Shown here piece by piece: positions 1-12,025 of a stretch of DNA of 64,000 bases. The stretch lies in assembly GCF_051622035.1 (NCBI RefSeq), contig NC_135355.1, forward strand, positions 4,898,001-4,962,000. The letters are read 5' to 3'. The position numbers and the translations under genes were made by a program. The DNA is from Arctopsyche grandis. Lineage: Eukaryota > Arthropoda > Insecta > Trichoptera > Hydropsychidae. Every line of letters starts with the position of its first letter. Within the stretch, counting starts at the first letter, position 1. The notes under the pieces were generated by a model. The model was not told where the DNA came from and searched no databases. It saw only the letters and a program-made list of their open reading frames with translations.

Positions 1-121
1 TCAGGTACCCTAAGTTTAAGATTACACAGAACTTCAGGAAGATGACATTCACCCTTAGAATTTTTAGAAATAGCTTACCAAGATGATTGTTTCAAGATAT
101 GTATGTATGTATGAAGGGAAT

Positions 122-161
122 GAGCTCCCAAGTATGAGACAAAAAATGCTGGGAACCACTG
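122..161 (-). mobile_element. Terminal repeat of a hAT (Charlie-like) element, other end not seen
   Basis: The minus strand from 161 reads CAGTGGTTCCCAGCA, which matches the familiar start of hAT-Charlie type terminal inverted repeats. It continues into a T-rich stretch and GTCTCATACTTGGG. I did not find a matching terminus in the window, so the partner end lies outside or has been lost. Confidence 0.45.
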
Positions 162-641
162 TTTCACATAAAAGGTATCTTTATGTCCAATACGTCGACT
201 TGGAAGATGTTAAATTTTCATGTTTTTTAAGGCCCATATGTATATGTACATAGGTACTTTGTATTATACATTTATATTTTCAACTTTCATTCACCCTAGC
301 AACGCTGGGCACCACACTCTTACTTAAGCATGCAAAGTTTCGGCGGTCGATTATGAAGGAATTTGAAATATGTCCGTATACGTCAGTATGACCGGAAGTG
401 TATCCGTTGCCCGCTCGATAACAATGGTAGACGCAGTTCCGTTATCGACCTGACCATCATCATCATCATCGACTGTTTTAACTGTTTTGACACGACCCAG
501 GAATTTTTCGCCATCGAACGAGTGTGTTTGTCGATGTCGGTGATCGATTGTGACCGGTCGTCGGGTGAGCCCGAGTCGTGATCTCATCGCGAAGCATTTG
601 AAGATGTGCCCGTCTGCCGATTTTTTCTTTTGTTTTCACTT

Positions 642-648
642 TATATAA
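642..648 (+). promoter_or_regulatory. TATA box of gene 1
   Basis: TATATAA lies 46 bp before the proposed ATG at 688. That places transcription start near 672-676 and gives a very short 5' leader, as in the other genes of this cluster. Confidence 0.5.
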
Positions 649-687
649 CCGAATCATTTTTAACGGAGGATTAGTAGACTCATACCG

Positions 688-3600
688 ATGGACCGGTCAA
701 GAGTAAAAGTAAAGGCCACCGTGAGTACGACGACTAAATATCCTTGCAAAATCATCATTCAAAGTTCAACTCGCGTATAATATTATAATAATATGCGCAA
801 CGAAAGTGTTGCGTATGAAGTGTCTCCGTACTTTATGTGTGAAAGTGAAATTAAAACCACCTATTGGTTTATCGCTTTTTTCTCAGATCAATTTCCATTC
901 AAATTCGGTTAGAATTTAGACTGTAGTGCGTGTGCTGTTTTTCAATTAAATGGAAATAAGCTGACGAAGCCGGTTGTAGTTTTGTGACTGTTGTTTGAAT
1001 GTTAATAGGTTAACCTTTTATTCGATTTTTAAACATACTGTTTTTGAATAAACAAACACACAATTAACCATTCATATGTAAAATTATCAAGATTCTTCAA
1101 TAAAAAAAAAAATCCTTTCATAGAATCGTTACATAAATTGCAATTACATATAATTTGTAGCCTATACTATTATTTTGTTATTCACACATTCATTTCAAAC
1201 CACTTTATTTCTATCCACTTATTTTTATCACTAATCTGTAACTATTATATTAAGTGATTGCATAAGTTCATGCCCGTTTACCGATAAAATACCGATTCAA
1301 ATCGGGCATGAACTTATGAAACCTTTTTTATATATACGAATTTGGTCAGTTAATTTATTAGTTTGATAAGTAAATACTATTTTTGAATACATTAAAACTT
1401 CTGTTATATATATATATAAAATATAACTAGGAAATTACTTACGCTGTTATATACGTATGCATATTTATTTATATGAACATTAGTGATAGCATAATGCTAC
1501 TACCTATCAACTGGAATAACAATTTAATATATAATTTCGAATGAGACTTTGTATGTAACTATTCTTGGTTCGTAAATCCGTGACGTCATCGAACAAATTA
1601 ATATTCAAATAAATTTAAATAAAATAGAACTATTCGAATAAATTTAATAAAATGTTTACTATTAGATTGGTCATGTTTAAGCGGTTTATATTACAAAAAC
1701 ATTAGTTTATTATAATTAGTAAAATAATTATTTTAGAACTTATTTATCCGTTTCCATTTAAGTCTATAGGTATGTAAATTTTCAATAAGAAATAACTTAA
1801 TCGATTAATCGATATAGTGCATGATAGTTATGCATGTAAAAAGCTCTAACTAACATCTTTGATTGAAAATTAAATGTATGTATCTCTTTATCGATAAAAT
1901 TTACTTCATCATTAAAATGTGTTATTGATGTAATTGAACCTGCTTCGCAATTGCAATTTATTGAAAAATTATGCAATATGTAATTTCACTATGCGTTTTA
2001 TAATCATCGTTCGACAGTCACCGAACTACGACCTTTAGCACGCGCTGAATAATGTCGCAAATATGCAACTTAAATTACGATTTTTTTATTATTATCTCCA
2101 CTTATTTAATCAAAATGTCATCTTTAATTCGTTTCGTTTTATTTTTAGGTGATCATATTATTCGCACTCTGCGTAGAGGTCACTCCGAGAGCGCTCGAAG
2201 AATATGGCTGGACCCCGTTGGAAATAGTCACAGAACCTATACAAACTAGTCATGGAGGAACGTTCGAAGTTAAAAATCCCATCGTGGAGAATCTCTTGAT
2301 CAATGCAATCAAATCATCAGCGGCGATGATAAGCCAAATAGAAGGAATAAACAAGTACGCGATAATGTTGAATACGGCGAAAAAGAAGAAAGTCGATGTG
2401 CAATTGTTACCTGTAAATCGCAATATTCTTATCGAATCGCCCATCTTAGATCCTTCTACGATACACAATGAAGTTGAGAGCATTTTGAAAAAACGGCAAG
2501 AGAATAGCAAGAAGTTTATGGAGGCTTTCAAAAACACTAACAATACAACAGCGCACGAGTGTGATTGTAACAAAACCTTAAAAGCAAATGAAGACTTTTC
2601 CAATCACGGGTCTTTAGAACCAAATGTAATACACAAAAAAAACGACGATTTGTTCCAACTGCAACCAGAAGTAAGGGCTTTAAATGCATTCACTAAGTTG
2701 ACCGAATTCGAACAGAGTTATTCAGAACAAAATTCAGAAAACGCATCGTCAAACAAAGTCGAAAAATTCGTCGACAATTTGCCTCAAAAGGATACAAACG
2801 CTTCAATCTCAACAATTAATAATAAAAATAACGCTAGTCAAAATTCCAATATAGAAAACGGTGTTCAAAAAAGCAACGGCGTTTTAGTGAAAGTCAACAA
2901 AATTAATATTTCAAATAACAATAAAGCTCGCAGTGCAATAAAACAGACTGTAAAATCCGACATATCAACTTCGGCTACGAGAGAAGAGGAAAAAGAAAAT
3001 TATCCTGATCCGGCGCTGTTCATCAAGGCTGTTAAAACTGTTTCGCATAGATTTCAATCTCATAGTATTCCAGCATTCCTTTTAGAACAGGAAACGGAAA
3101 CCGAGACCGAAATACCGACGTCTACAATATTCGAAGAATCTGAAATTACGACTTTGAATCCTATCAAATCATCGAAAAGTCTAACCGCAAAAATAGGTGG
3201 GTTTTTAAGAGAAGATTCAAAAAATTCACAGTTCGATTTGGGCAATATTAAAATCGTATCGAGTGAAAACAAAAACGACAAAACTAGCAAAAAATTAGAA
3301 GATTCGAAACAAAGCGAATCTTCAACCAAAGGAGGTACTCTGAGAAAAGTAACTAAAGTCATCAAACAACCGATCAGAACTTTTGCGCAGTCTGTCAATA
3401 TAATCACCACTCCTTCTTCGAATTCCTACACAGAACAAATTTCTACTCAAACTAACGGTTTTGGAAGAACCTCTATTAGAATTCAATCGTCAACGATAAG
3501 TCCTGTCACGTACGTTAAAAGTTCAACGAAGAGCGCAAATCGAGAAGAGAATTCGAGACACAGTGTACACGCTGGATTTTTAAACATTTCCGATACAAAT

Positions 3601-6600
3601 TTAGAAATAAACGTTCAACATTCCAACACATTTAATTCTCAAAGCAAGAACGTAAACGAAAACAATTTACATAAGGAAAGTTTGCTTCGTGATTCTTCAG
3701 ATCGGTTTAGATTGCAAAAAAAAGAAAACGCAAACACGACACCTGCACCAAAGATTTCGACGAAAACCATAGTGAATCCCGTAACCTTCGATATCAAAAC
3801 TAAAGGCGTAGATAAAAATATCAACAATTCACTAATCTACCAACGAGGTTCGCAAAAGTATATTCCGTCGAAATTCGAAACCATATCGCCTTTCGTTTCA
3901 GACTCTCAAGTGAAGCAAATCTATTCTGAAATCGGAGTTATTCCAAATTTACCACCAAATCCTGAACTAGATCTGGAAAGAGGTCCATTAAGACATATAA
4001 ATTTCACGAGACAAAACAATGAAATTGCAGAAAGCGCAGATAACAGTGTCAGAATAAATCGGACAAATATAAATCGCAATCCAAATACTTTCAGGACAAA
4101 TCAAGAATCTTTATCTACTACCAGTTTTGAATATCCTTCGAGAACATCAGGGCAGTCCAACACACAATCCACCAATGCGAATTCTAACAATGCAAACAGA
4201 GGATCTAATCGAGGTGTCACATCTTCAAACACAATTGGGTCTACTTCTAGTTTAGCATCTTCTTCGAGAGCTACAGGACAGTTCAATCAGAACTCAAATG
4301 TTGCAACTTCTGACAGTACAAGAAGTGTAAATACAAATAGAGGCAATAATCTTGGGCAAACTTCTTCAAATTCAAATCAAGAGTCGGGATCTACACCTAG
4401 TTATGCATTTTCTTATGGATCTACGGGACAACTTAATTCAAAACCAAATTACATTAATTCTGACACTGTACGAAACGTGAATTCAAATAGAGGAAACAAT
4501 CAAGGATACGTTTCATCAGATGCCAACAAAGAATATGGATCTACTACTGGTTTTACATCTTCAAGAACTACGGGACAGTTTAGTTCAAAGTTCAACGGTG
4601 TAAATGCTAGTAGTTCAGAAAATATTAACGCAAATACCGGAAATAAAATCAACCAGCTTTCTTCAAATGCGAGTCAAGCATCTGGATCTACTTTTGGAAC
4701 TGCTTTTAAGGGAACAGGTGAATTTAATTCAAAAACGAATGACATCAATTCTGGTAGTAGAGGAAATGTTAATACAAATGGAGGCATCAGCGGTGGCCAA
4801 ATTTCTTTAGATGGAAATCAAGCATCTGGATCTACTTTTGGAACTTCGAGAGGAACAGGACAATTTAATACAAAAATTATTGACGATAATTCTGGTGGTG
4901 CAGGAAATGTTAATACAAATAGAGGCATCAATGGTGGCCAAATTTCTTCAAACACAAATCAAGCATCTGGATCTACTTTTGGAACTGCCTTTAGAGGAAC
5001 AGGTGAATTTAATACAAAAACGAATGACATTAATTCCGGTATTGCAGGAAATGTTAATACAAATAGAGGCATCAATGATGGCCAAATTTCTTCAAACGCA
5101 AATCAAGTATCTGGATCTACTTTTGGAAGTTCTTCGCGAGGGACGGGACAATTTAATACAAAACTGATTGGCGATAATTCTGGTAGTGCAGGAAATGTTA
5201 ATACAAATAGAGGCATCAATGCTGGCTCCATTTCTTCAAATGCAAATCAAACATCTGGATCTACTTTTGGAACTTCTTCGAGAGGAACAGGACTATTAAA
5301 TACAAAAACGATTGACGATAATTCTGGTAGTGCAGGAAATGTTAATACAAATCGAGGCGTCAACGCTGGCTTCATTTCTTCAAATGCAAATCAAGCATCT
5401 GGATCTACTTTTGGAACTTCTTCGAGGGGAACAGGTGAATTTAATACGAAAACGAATGATATTAATTCTGGTAGTGCAGGAAATGTTAATACAAATAGAG
5501 GCGTCAATGCTAGCTTAATTTCTTCAAATGCAAATCAAGCGTCTGGATCTACTTTCGGAACCTCTTCGAGAGGAACGGAACATAATTCTGGCAGCGATGT
5601 TAAAGCAAGTGGAGGCATCGCTGGTGGTCAAGTTTCTTTAAATTCAAATCAAGGACTCGGATCTACCGCTAGTTTTGAATCTTCTTCGAAAGCAACAGGA
5701 CAATTTGGTATAAAATCAAATGATCTAAATTCTGGTAGCGTACAAAATGTCAATGCCAACAGAGGCATTGGTCAAGGCTTCGTTTCTTCGAATATAAACA
5801 AAGAATTTGGATCCACTTCTAGCTTTTCATCGTCTTCGAAAACTACAGGACTAATAAATTCAAACGCAAATGATGTCAACTCGAACAGCACACGAAATTC
5901 AAATTCAAACAGCGGCAGCATTTCGTCAGATTTAAATAAGGAATCAACAACAATTTCCAGCTTTGCCTCTTCTTCGAGAACGACGGGGCGGTTGTCTTCA
6001 CAATCAAATGATGTAAATTCTGCCAGTACAAGAAATGTAAATACGAATCGAGGCCCCAAGGAAGGTGACATTTATTTAAACGCGAATCAAGAATTTGGAC
6101 ACACTTCTAATTTTGAATCAACAGGACAAATTAATACAAATTTAAATTATGTAAATTCTGACAGTGTACGAAACGTTAACAGAGGCAACATTCTTGGCTA
6201 TGTTTCTTCGGATTTAAACCGATCTAAATCTACACAAAATCCATCATCTAGTTATAATTTTGAATTGAATTCGGGAACAGAGCTGAAAAATCAAATCAAA
6301 TCTGAAATTGCCTCCCAGAAGAACAACAATTTCAATGCAACAAACATTGAATCAACTGATAAGAAGGCTAATTCCAATATTATAAATACAAAATTGAACG
6401 TGCAAACAACGGCTGGTAGTCAAGGATCATATGATGCTAAAAATCAAGCAAATATTGGACAGCCCGGTTTTGTAACACCTCAAAATTCAATAATAGGATT
6501 CGCCTCCACGAGTGGCCCTGATTCGACTAAATTTGAGATCACGACTAAAAGTAATTCGTACTCGGATGGATCAACTAATGGAATAGCATCCTCATTACGA

Positions 6601-8153
6601 AGTGGCAATTCTAGAATAACTACAAGGCCATATTTCAATCCTGGAGAAAGTGGTTTCGGTACTATAACGCAAGCAGGAAAATCTGCATCATCAGATAATG
6701 ATGATATAAATAAAAACGCATCATCGTCACTCGGCGCAAACGTACATCAGTATAACTTGGAATTGGGAAACAAACATAGAGGCGATGACTCCACGCAAAA
6801 TTTACACCAAAAAGACAATTCGACCGAAGCAGCCTCTCGATTGTCCAAGACCAAGGTTAATAGCAACAATGCGATTGGAATCGATGATTCAGTACTAATC
6901 AATGTACCATCTTCAATCGGAGGGGGAATCATAGCAGGTAGTGCAAACACCAGAAATGTCAACGGTCAATCAGGTTTTTCTTCGACAACTTTGAACTCAA
7001 TAGGATCTGCGAATTCCAACAGAAATGTATTACAAACAATCGACAGTACAATTAAATCGTACACAACGCAGAAGATTCCTAAATCTAACGGTGAAAATCT
7101 TCAAAATAAATTGAAAAGTACTGGCACAGAGAACACTGGGCTTTTGATCAACAATGGCTTGACAAGCAATACAAATGTGAGAGAAAATTCTTCGAGATAT
7201 AATTTATCGAATAAATCAACTTCTTCATCGCGGCAAATTCAACACAATAAAGATCAACAATCGTCTCTTGATTTACAACACGGAGCATCTTCCAATGATA
7301 AATTAGCCAGTAGCTTTGTTGCAGCTCACGGAGAACCATTTTCAATCTCCGACGACAAAGAAAGAGGTGCCAAAAAATTCATCCCGTCAAGGTTCGATAC
7401 GATATCTCCATTTTTGACGGATTCAAACATAAATAAATTATATGGAGATTCGCAAAAGCCTCGCTTTGAAAGCAACGGAAAGTCAAACACTATCGAATTT
7501 GATGATGGTAAATTGACAGTGGGACAGGAATATGGAAATAACGGCGTGGCAACAAGTACAAAAACCCAATACAGAGGAAGTGTTAAATATCATCCGTCTT
7601 ACGTCGATTGGAATTATGGCGACAATGATTTTCCATCACAATTCAGTTACAAGTAAATATTCCAACTCTAATTCATGCGTAAAATACTTAAATTATAACT
7701 CAATGATAATAACTATTATTTAATTCCAGCTATAATACACATACAGGAATATCAGCCTTTCAAAAAGGAACATTAAAGGAAATCAACAATCAAAAAGTAT
7801 TTGTAAGTTAATTGAATAAATATATATTATATTTAATTATATTTATTTTAGTACTATTTTAATTGACTTGTTATATTATTTTAGATTATAAGAGGTTCTT
7901 ATCAATATACGGCTCCTGATGGCAGTCCTATAGTTGTCAATTATACAGCAGATGAGAATGGCTTTCATCCAGAAGTACTTATCAATTTAATATATTTTTA
8001 AATATATACATAGAATATTGTTTAAAATCTTCATATAAATTTTAGGTGGTAACACCGTTACCAAATTACGAAAAGGAATTTAAACCAGAAGTAGCTCAAG
8101 AGTTTGACGAAACAACGGAAGAATTAGAAACGACGAACCTACAAGATGCATAA
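688..8153 (+). CDS. Giant RR-1 cuticular protein with long Asn/Ser/Gly repeat region (about 1,935 aa)
   Basis: Predicted secreted chitin-binding cuticle protein. Exons are 688-720, 2149-7652, 7730-7802, 7885-7974 and 8046-8153. All junctions are GT-AG and the joined frame is open to TAA. Exon 1 gives [11 protein letters not shown]; exon 2 continues with the hydrophobic VIILFALC stretch, which completes a signal peptide. Residues about 656-1376 hold roughly 15 tandem units of about 48 aa around a [15 protein letters not shown] core. A pair of similar 30-residue motifs ([11 protein letters not shown] near 580, [11 protein letters not shown] near 1753) flanks this array. The RR-1 domain is split over exons 2-5, from [13 protein letters not shown] through [11 protein letters not shown] to [10 protein letters not shown], at residues about 1842-1908. 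The protein is very poor in cysteine (a CDC near 149 is visible). Typical RR-1 proteins are 100-250 aa, so this one is roughly ten times normal size. It lacks the usual PTPPPIP tail and ends in an acidic segment. Orthology is unknown. The exon 1 assignment is the least certain part. Confidence 0.85.
1261..1318. repeat. Perfect 16-bp inverted repeat in intron 1 of gene 1
   Basis: CATAAGTTCATGCCCG at 1261-1276 is exactly complementary to 1303-1318, leaving a 26-nt loop that itself contains two CCGAT words. The rest of the 1.43-kb intron (721-2148) is AT-rich and shows nothing else I recognise. Confidence 0.8.
4080..6240 (+). repeat. In-frame tandem repeat array inside gene 1 (about 144-bp unit)
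   Basis: About 15 units encode a GST[13 protein letters not shown] ... [12 protein letters not shown] pattern. Seven central units (about 4680-5580) are nearly identical; those on either side are progressively diverged and have lost the exact spacing. The period is close to 144-147 bp. The array keeps other + frames partly open (for example 4604-4810, 4811-5167, 5312-5518), which are shadows. Confidence 0.9.
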
Positions 8154-10184
8154 TTATTGATATTTGATTGAAATGAGGCTTGAATTTATTCGTTTGAATA
8201 TGCTGATACGATGATTTGTATTAGAAAGTGTGAAATAAGTCAATTGTTGTGTAATATTAAGGTTGTATATATGTATGATTAAATTATTTTTTTTTAATAA
8301 ACCGTACTTTTTCATTGAATGATACAATACACAACCAATCCCTGGATTTACAGAAAATATTACGTTCCGAAAAAAACTGTCCTTAAATTAAATTTCCATA
8401 TATGTATGTACATACATATATGTATGTACCTATACATAGTATATAACAAAACTGATATATTGATACATTCTCTCTAAACAAGACTTCTATATTTATAGTT
8501 AAACTTATAAACTATTGATATGTATGCAAATTAGGATTGCCAACTGGGAAGTAAAAGAAATTGAGAACATTTTTCAAAAATATTTCATGTTATTAAAATA
8601 ATCACACTAAAGCCTCGACATTAAGAACAAGTTCAAATTTAATATAAGATCGTTAACAACAGAAGTCGCCAACTTTTCGAACCCCACAAACCACAAAATT
8701 CATAATTTCAAATTCCTAATGAGCGTAGATTTTGAAAAAGATATACATTTGTAAAATAATTGCCAGAAAACTTTTATTTTATTTTATTTATATGGAATGC
8801 ACCCAGTGGCATTGTTGATGATAGCATCAACAGTGTACAAGGCAAGTGCAGTGTGTCCTCCCCTTTTTTAAATATAAGAATAAATTTATCCCATATGTAA
8901 TCATTTTTTAGGTAATTTTTATGAATTATTTACATAAATACGTTTAATAATCACTAGTAGCTTGAAGTCACGAGAGTATTGCAACTTTAAAATGACACAA
9001 AAATTCAAAACGGTTCAAAATTATAAAATTCAGGTATAACTAAAAATAGGTGCCAGTTTAATTTAATACAAACTCAAAATTTTTAACTGCAATCAAAATT
9101 TTTTTTACTAATTCTTGAAATCTCATTGCATATTTGCTAGCCCATTAACTTTGCCATTAGAAAAATGAAATCTACTGAGAAGCATTTTGTTTTACTAAAT
9201 AGTGTAACGTGGATTATATAGTTGACTCTATTATTAGTATTATAAATGCTTATTTTATATAATATAAATAAATTTTTAGAAGTCGACTTAGTTAAAAAAT
9301 AAAATATTTTGAGCATAAATATTTGACAAAAGAGAGAGAAAAAAAAAGGATTTTGCCAAAAAAAGTTGTTTCATTTACAATCCCTATTGTAAATGAAACA
9401 ATCACATAAAAAGTACGTTAAAGTAATTATTTTTATTTTTCTAAGAATTTATTCAAGCTATACAGAATTGAAATTGAAATTTTGTCACCAAAATTTATAT
9501 TTACATTGTACGTTTGTCAAAAAAATATTCAAAATAATTCTCAGATGTCTCTATCAAACATAAATGCGAACCAAATTCAAAAGTGCTAACATTTGCCTTT
9601 TGGTATGCATCTAAGTTGTATTTATTTTTGAGAGATGGCTCGTATTTTTAAATAAACATATATATCATCGATATAATTTCCTTTATTTTCCATTCATTAA
9701 AAATCATTAACATTAATAAATAGTATCGGCAGCTGATTGTTAATTACTCATTCGGTAAAGTTCATGGAAGCGAGCTTTGTCAACCAATACAAAATTAAAT
9801 ATACGCAAACATTATGTTTATTGTTTATTACAAAGCTTGAAACACGTATAATCTATTATTTTATTTCCTTTTCATAATAAAATTGTTAATTTATTTGCGA
9901 TTATAATTATTACTAATAATACGAGCATGTGTGAAAAGAACATAATCCCATCATTAAAATTATGTCATTGCACAATTTATTGGGCATTAAAAGGATTAAT
10001 TTATTACAGAACAATAATATCAAGGATACAATAAAATCTAAAGCTTTATTTCCAAATTAAAAACAGCAGCTCAATTTATTTTATTCCACGGATTAAATGG
10101 GATTTTAATTGAAATACAAATCAGAAGACAACCGTTTACCGAATAGTTAAATTACCATATTTTTGTCTAACATCACCTTAATTA
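8154..10184. other. Intergenic region after gene 1
   Basis: A polyadenylation signal AATAAA at 8296-8301 suits gene 1. Tandem TATG/CATA words lie at 8399-8450. A short block at 8770-8870 (CCCAGTGGCATTGTTGATG) looks like an old repeat fragment but I cannot place it. A perfect hairpin lies at 9366-9401. No coding potential is seen. Confidence 0.5.
9366..9401. repeat. Perfect 16-bp stem, 4-nt loop hairpin
   Basis: TTGTTTCATTTACAAT (9366-9381) is followed by CCCT and then its exact complement (9386-9401). The stem is too short for a canonical microRNA precursor. It lies in AT-rich intergenic DNA 1.2 kb after gene 1. Confidence 0.85.
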
Positions 10185-10192
10185 CATATAAT

Positions 10193-12017
10193 CAGTGGCG
10201 GACTGGCCATACAAGCGAACATGCCCGATGGCATGTGGGCCCCACTATCTGTTAGAAAATAGGGGCCCTCAGTAAAATTAAATAACTTTTTAACTATTTC
10301 ACGTGTGTAAAAATTTATAGGATATTGCACTTTGGGACCTAAAGTTTGGGTATTTTAACAAAACGAATTTCTTACGATATACACAAACAATTAATACCTG
10401 CTTTAACAGCCCAAGGATCGGTTAACTTTTTTTTATTAGGCTCGAAATGTAAGTTTCAACATTTTCGTGGGCCCTTTTGCCGGGCCCATTTCCAACCTTA
10501 AGGTTATGTATATGTATATACCAATACCTATGTAACAACTACATACTGAAATAAAAATGGGAATAAACAAATTTCTGTGAATAATATAAACTGAATTGCT
10601 TAAAACAATTTTGATAGGACGATTCATCATCAACCAGCGATTTAAATTTACTTCATAATAACATTTAATTATACTTCGACGATATAGTAAGATTTAAATA
10701 CACAATTTTAAACAGTTTCGGAATATAAAATCTATTCCTTATCTAGACACAACCATGTATACAGAAATATAGGATAGGGGCCCCCTCCCCAAAATCCCGA
10801 TTTTAGATTAACATTAACTGAAAATATTATGCATTTTTTTCAGGGACGTAATAGGGGGGCGCTCGCCTCCCTAAATTAAGGAATAGTGTGAATTTAGAAA
10901 ATATTATGAATTTAACGATTAATGATATACTATGGATCTATGAATGCTACTGTATGTTACTTTTGGGTATCTAATAAAATAATCGCTGCTATGTGCTTTG
11001 AAAAAAAAAAGATTTTATTATTTCGAAACAAGTATATTTTGGTTTTTAAGTAGCATGCCTTGGGTAAAATTCTTAGAAATTGTTCATCCTATGGAGCGAA
11101 TCGTTAGAAAGGTCCCCTTTACTTTATTTTGTCTCAAAAACAATGTGTAACGTTTATTTTTCCGAAAGTTCGTATATTTTTTGATTTCAAGAAAGGTTTT
11201 AAATTAATATTTTACTGAATCGGTTAAATCACAAATGATTTTATTTCTCCTATTTTATTTTATTTGCAGACGTCCATTCTCTCACAAAACAACGAATGAG
11301 ATGGATTTAAACTTCATGTGTAACGAATTCGGTTCAAAACAAGTTTTAGTTATTTAATATAAATAATAATAAGTCACACAGAGCCATACACATTTTTCTA
11401 TATTATGTAAACGTGATCAGCGATCGATTATGAGTTCGAATTTTTGCATGATCTCAAAACTTTTTCTATTGTTATTACGTACATATGTATGTACATAGAA
11501 AAAAATTTTCGCCTGCGGCGCTTTTTTCGCTTTTTAGATAATATTTTTTTATAATTATTTTTTCAAAAATAAGCTTATTTTTTTCATATTTTAAAACTCA
11601 ATAAGGTGTATGCAAAGAATATTTTCCATTTTTAAACAAGATTTATTGAAAATTTTTCAATTTGACCAATCTTTGCCTGCCCCTCCCAAGAAAAAGCTGA
11701 AATGACGTCCCCGATTGTTTTATACCGAAAGTAAAAACCGCTTTTATGCCGCATTCTTTTATGATGCATTCTATTTACCTAGGACAAGGGTTAAAACGAA
11801 ATTTACAATGTAATTTATGGATCTATTTTGCTTTTGCCATTTTTCTTGTACTTAAATTTGTTTATTCCCATTTTTGATTTTTTTTTTATCCTTGATTTTT
11901 GGCGTGATGGAAAGAAGAAAATTTTGTTATATGGGGGGGGGGGACAAATTTTTTTAACCCTGGGTGGGCCCCCTTTGACTCCTGGCATGTACTGATTTCA
12001 GTCCCAGTCCGCCACTG
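10193..12017. mobile_element. hAT-type non-autonomous transposon, 1,825 bp, with intact target duplication
   Basis: The left end reads CAGTGGCGGACTGG and the right end is its complement, CCAGTCCGCCACTG. Both are flanked by the identical 8-bp CATATAAT (10185-10192 and 12018-12025), the target-duplication length typical of hAT elements. Inner segments near both ends share GGGCCCC-rich words. No reading frame above about 65 residues occurs inside, so it has no transposase and depended on another element. A second element is nested within it. Confidence 0.85.
10841..11713. mobile_element. Candidate second hAT-like element nested in the 10193-12017 element
   Basis: The left end CAGGGACGT and the right end complement CGGGGACGT match at 8 of 9 positions. 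Flanking octamers ATTTTTTT (10833-10840) and ATTGTTTT (11714-11721) agree at 7 of 8. The element is 873 bp with no coding frame. A segment inside it (about 11405-11490) is also found at 13755-13866 (ATTGTTACTACGTACAT-like), so it carries part of another repeat family. Confidence 0.5.
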
Positions 12018-12025
12018 CATATAAT

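Larger units (their letters stand above)
1..687. other. Upstream region of gene 1
   Basis: No gene is supported here. The first 160 bases end in what looks like one terminal repeat of a hAT element (listed separately). From about 340 to 600 the sequence is richer in CpG and GC than its surroundings and is open on both strands over about 220 bp, but neither overlapping frame (363-581 +, 351-587 -) has a recognisable domain or splice context. A control region for the cuticle gene at 688 is a reasonable guess for this block. Confidence 0.4.

Noticed and set aside
351-587. Overlapping frames on both strands before gene 1
   Set aside because: Neither has a domain, signal peptide, splice support or promoter, and a CAT/ATC repeat produces the Asp/Ile runs.
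2052-2249. Alternative first exon for gene 1 reading into 2149
   Set aside because: It is in another frame from the long exon, and the exon starting at 2149 has a good acceptor and continues a signal peptide.
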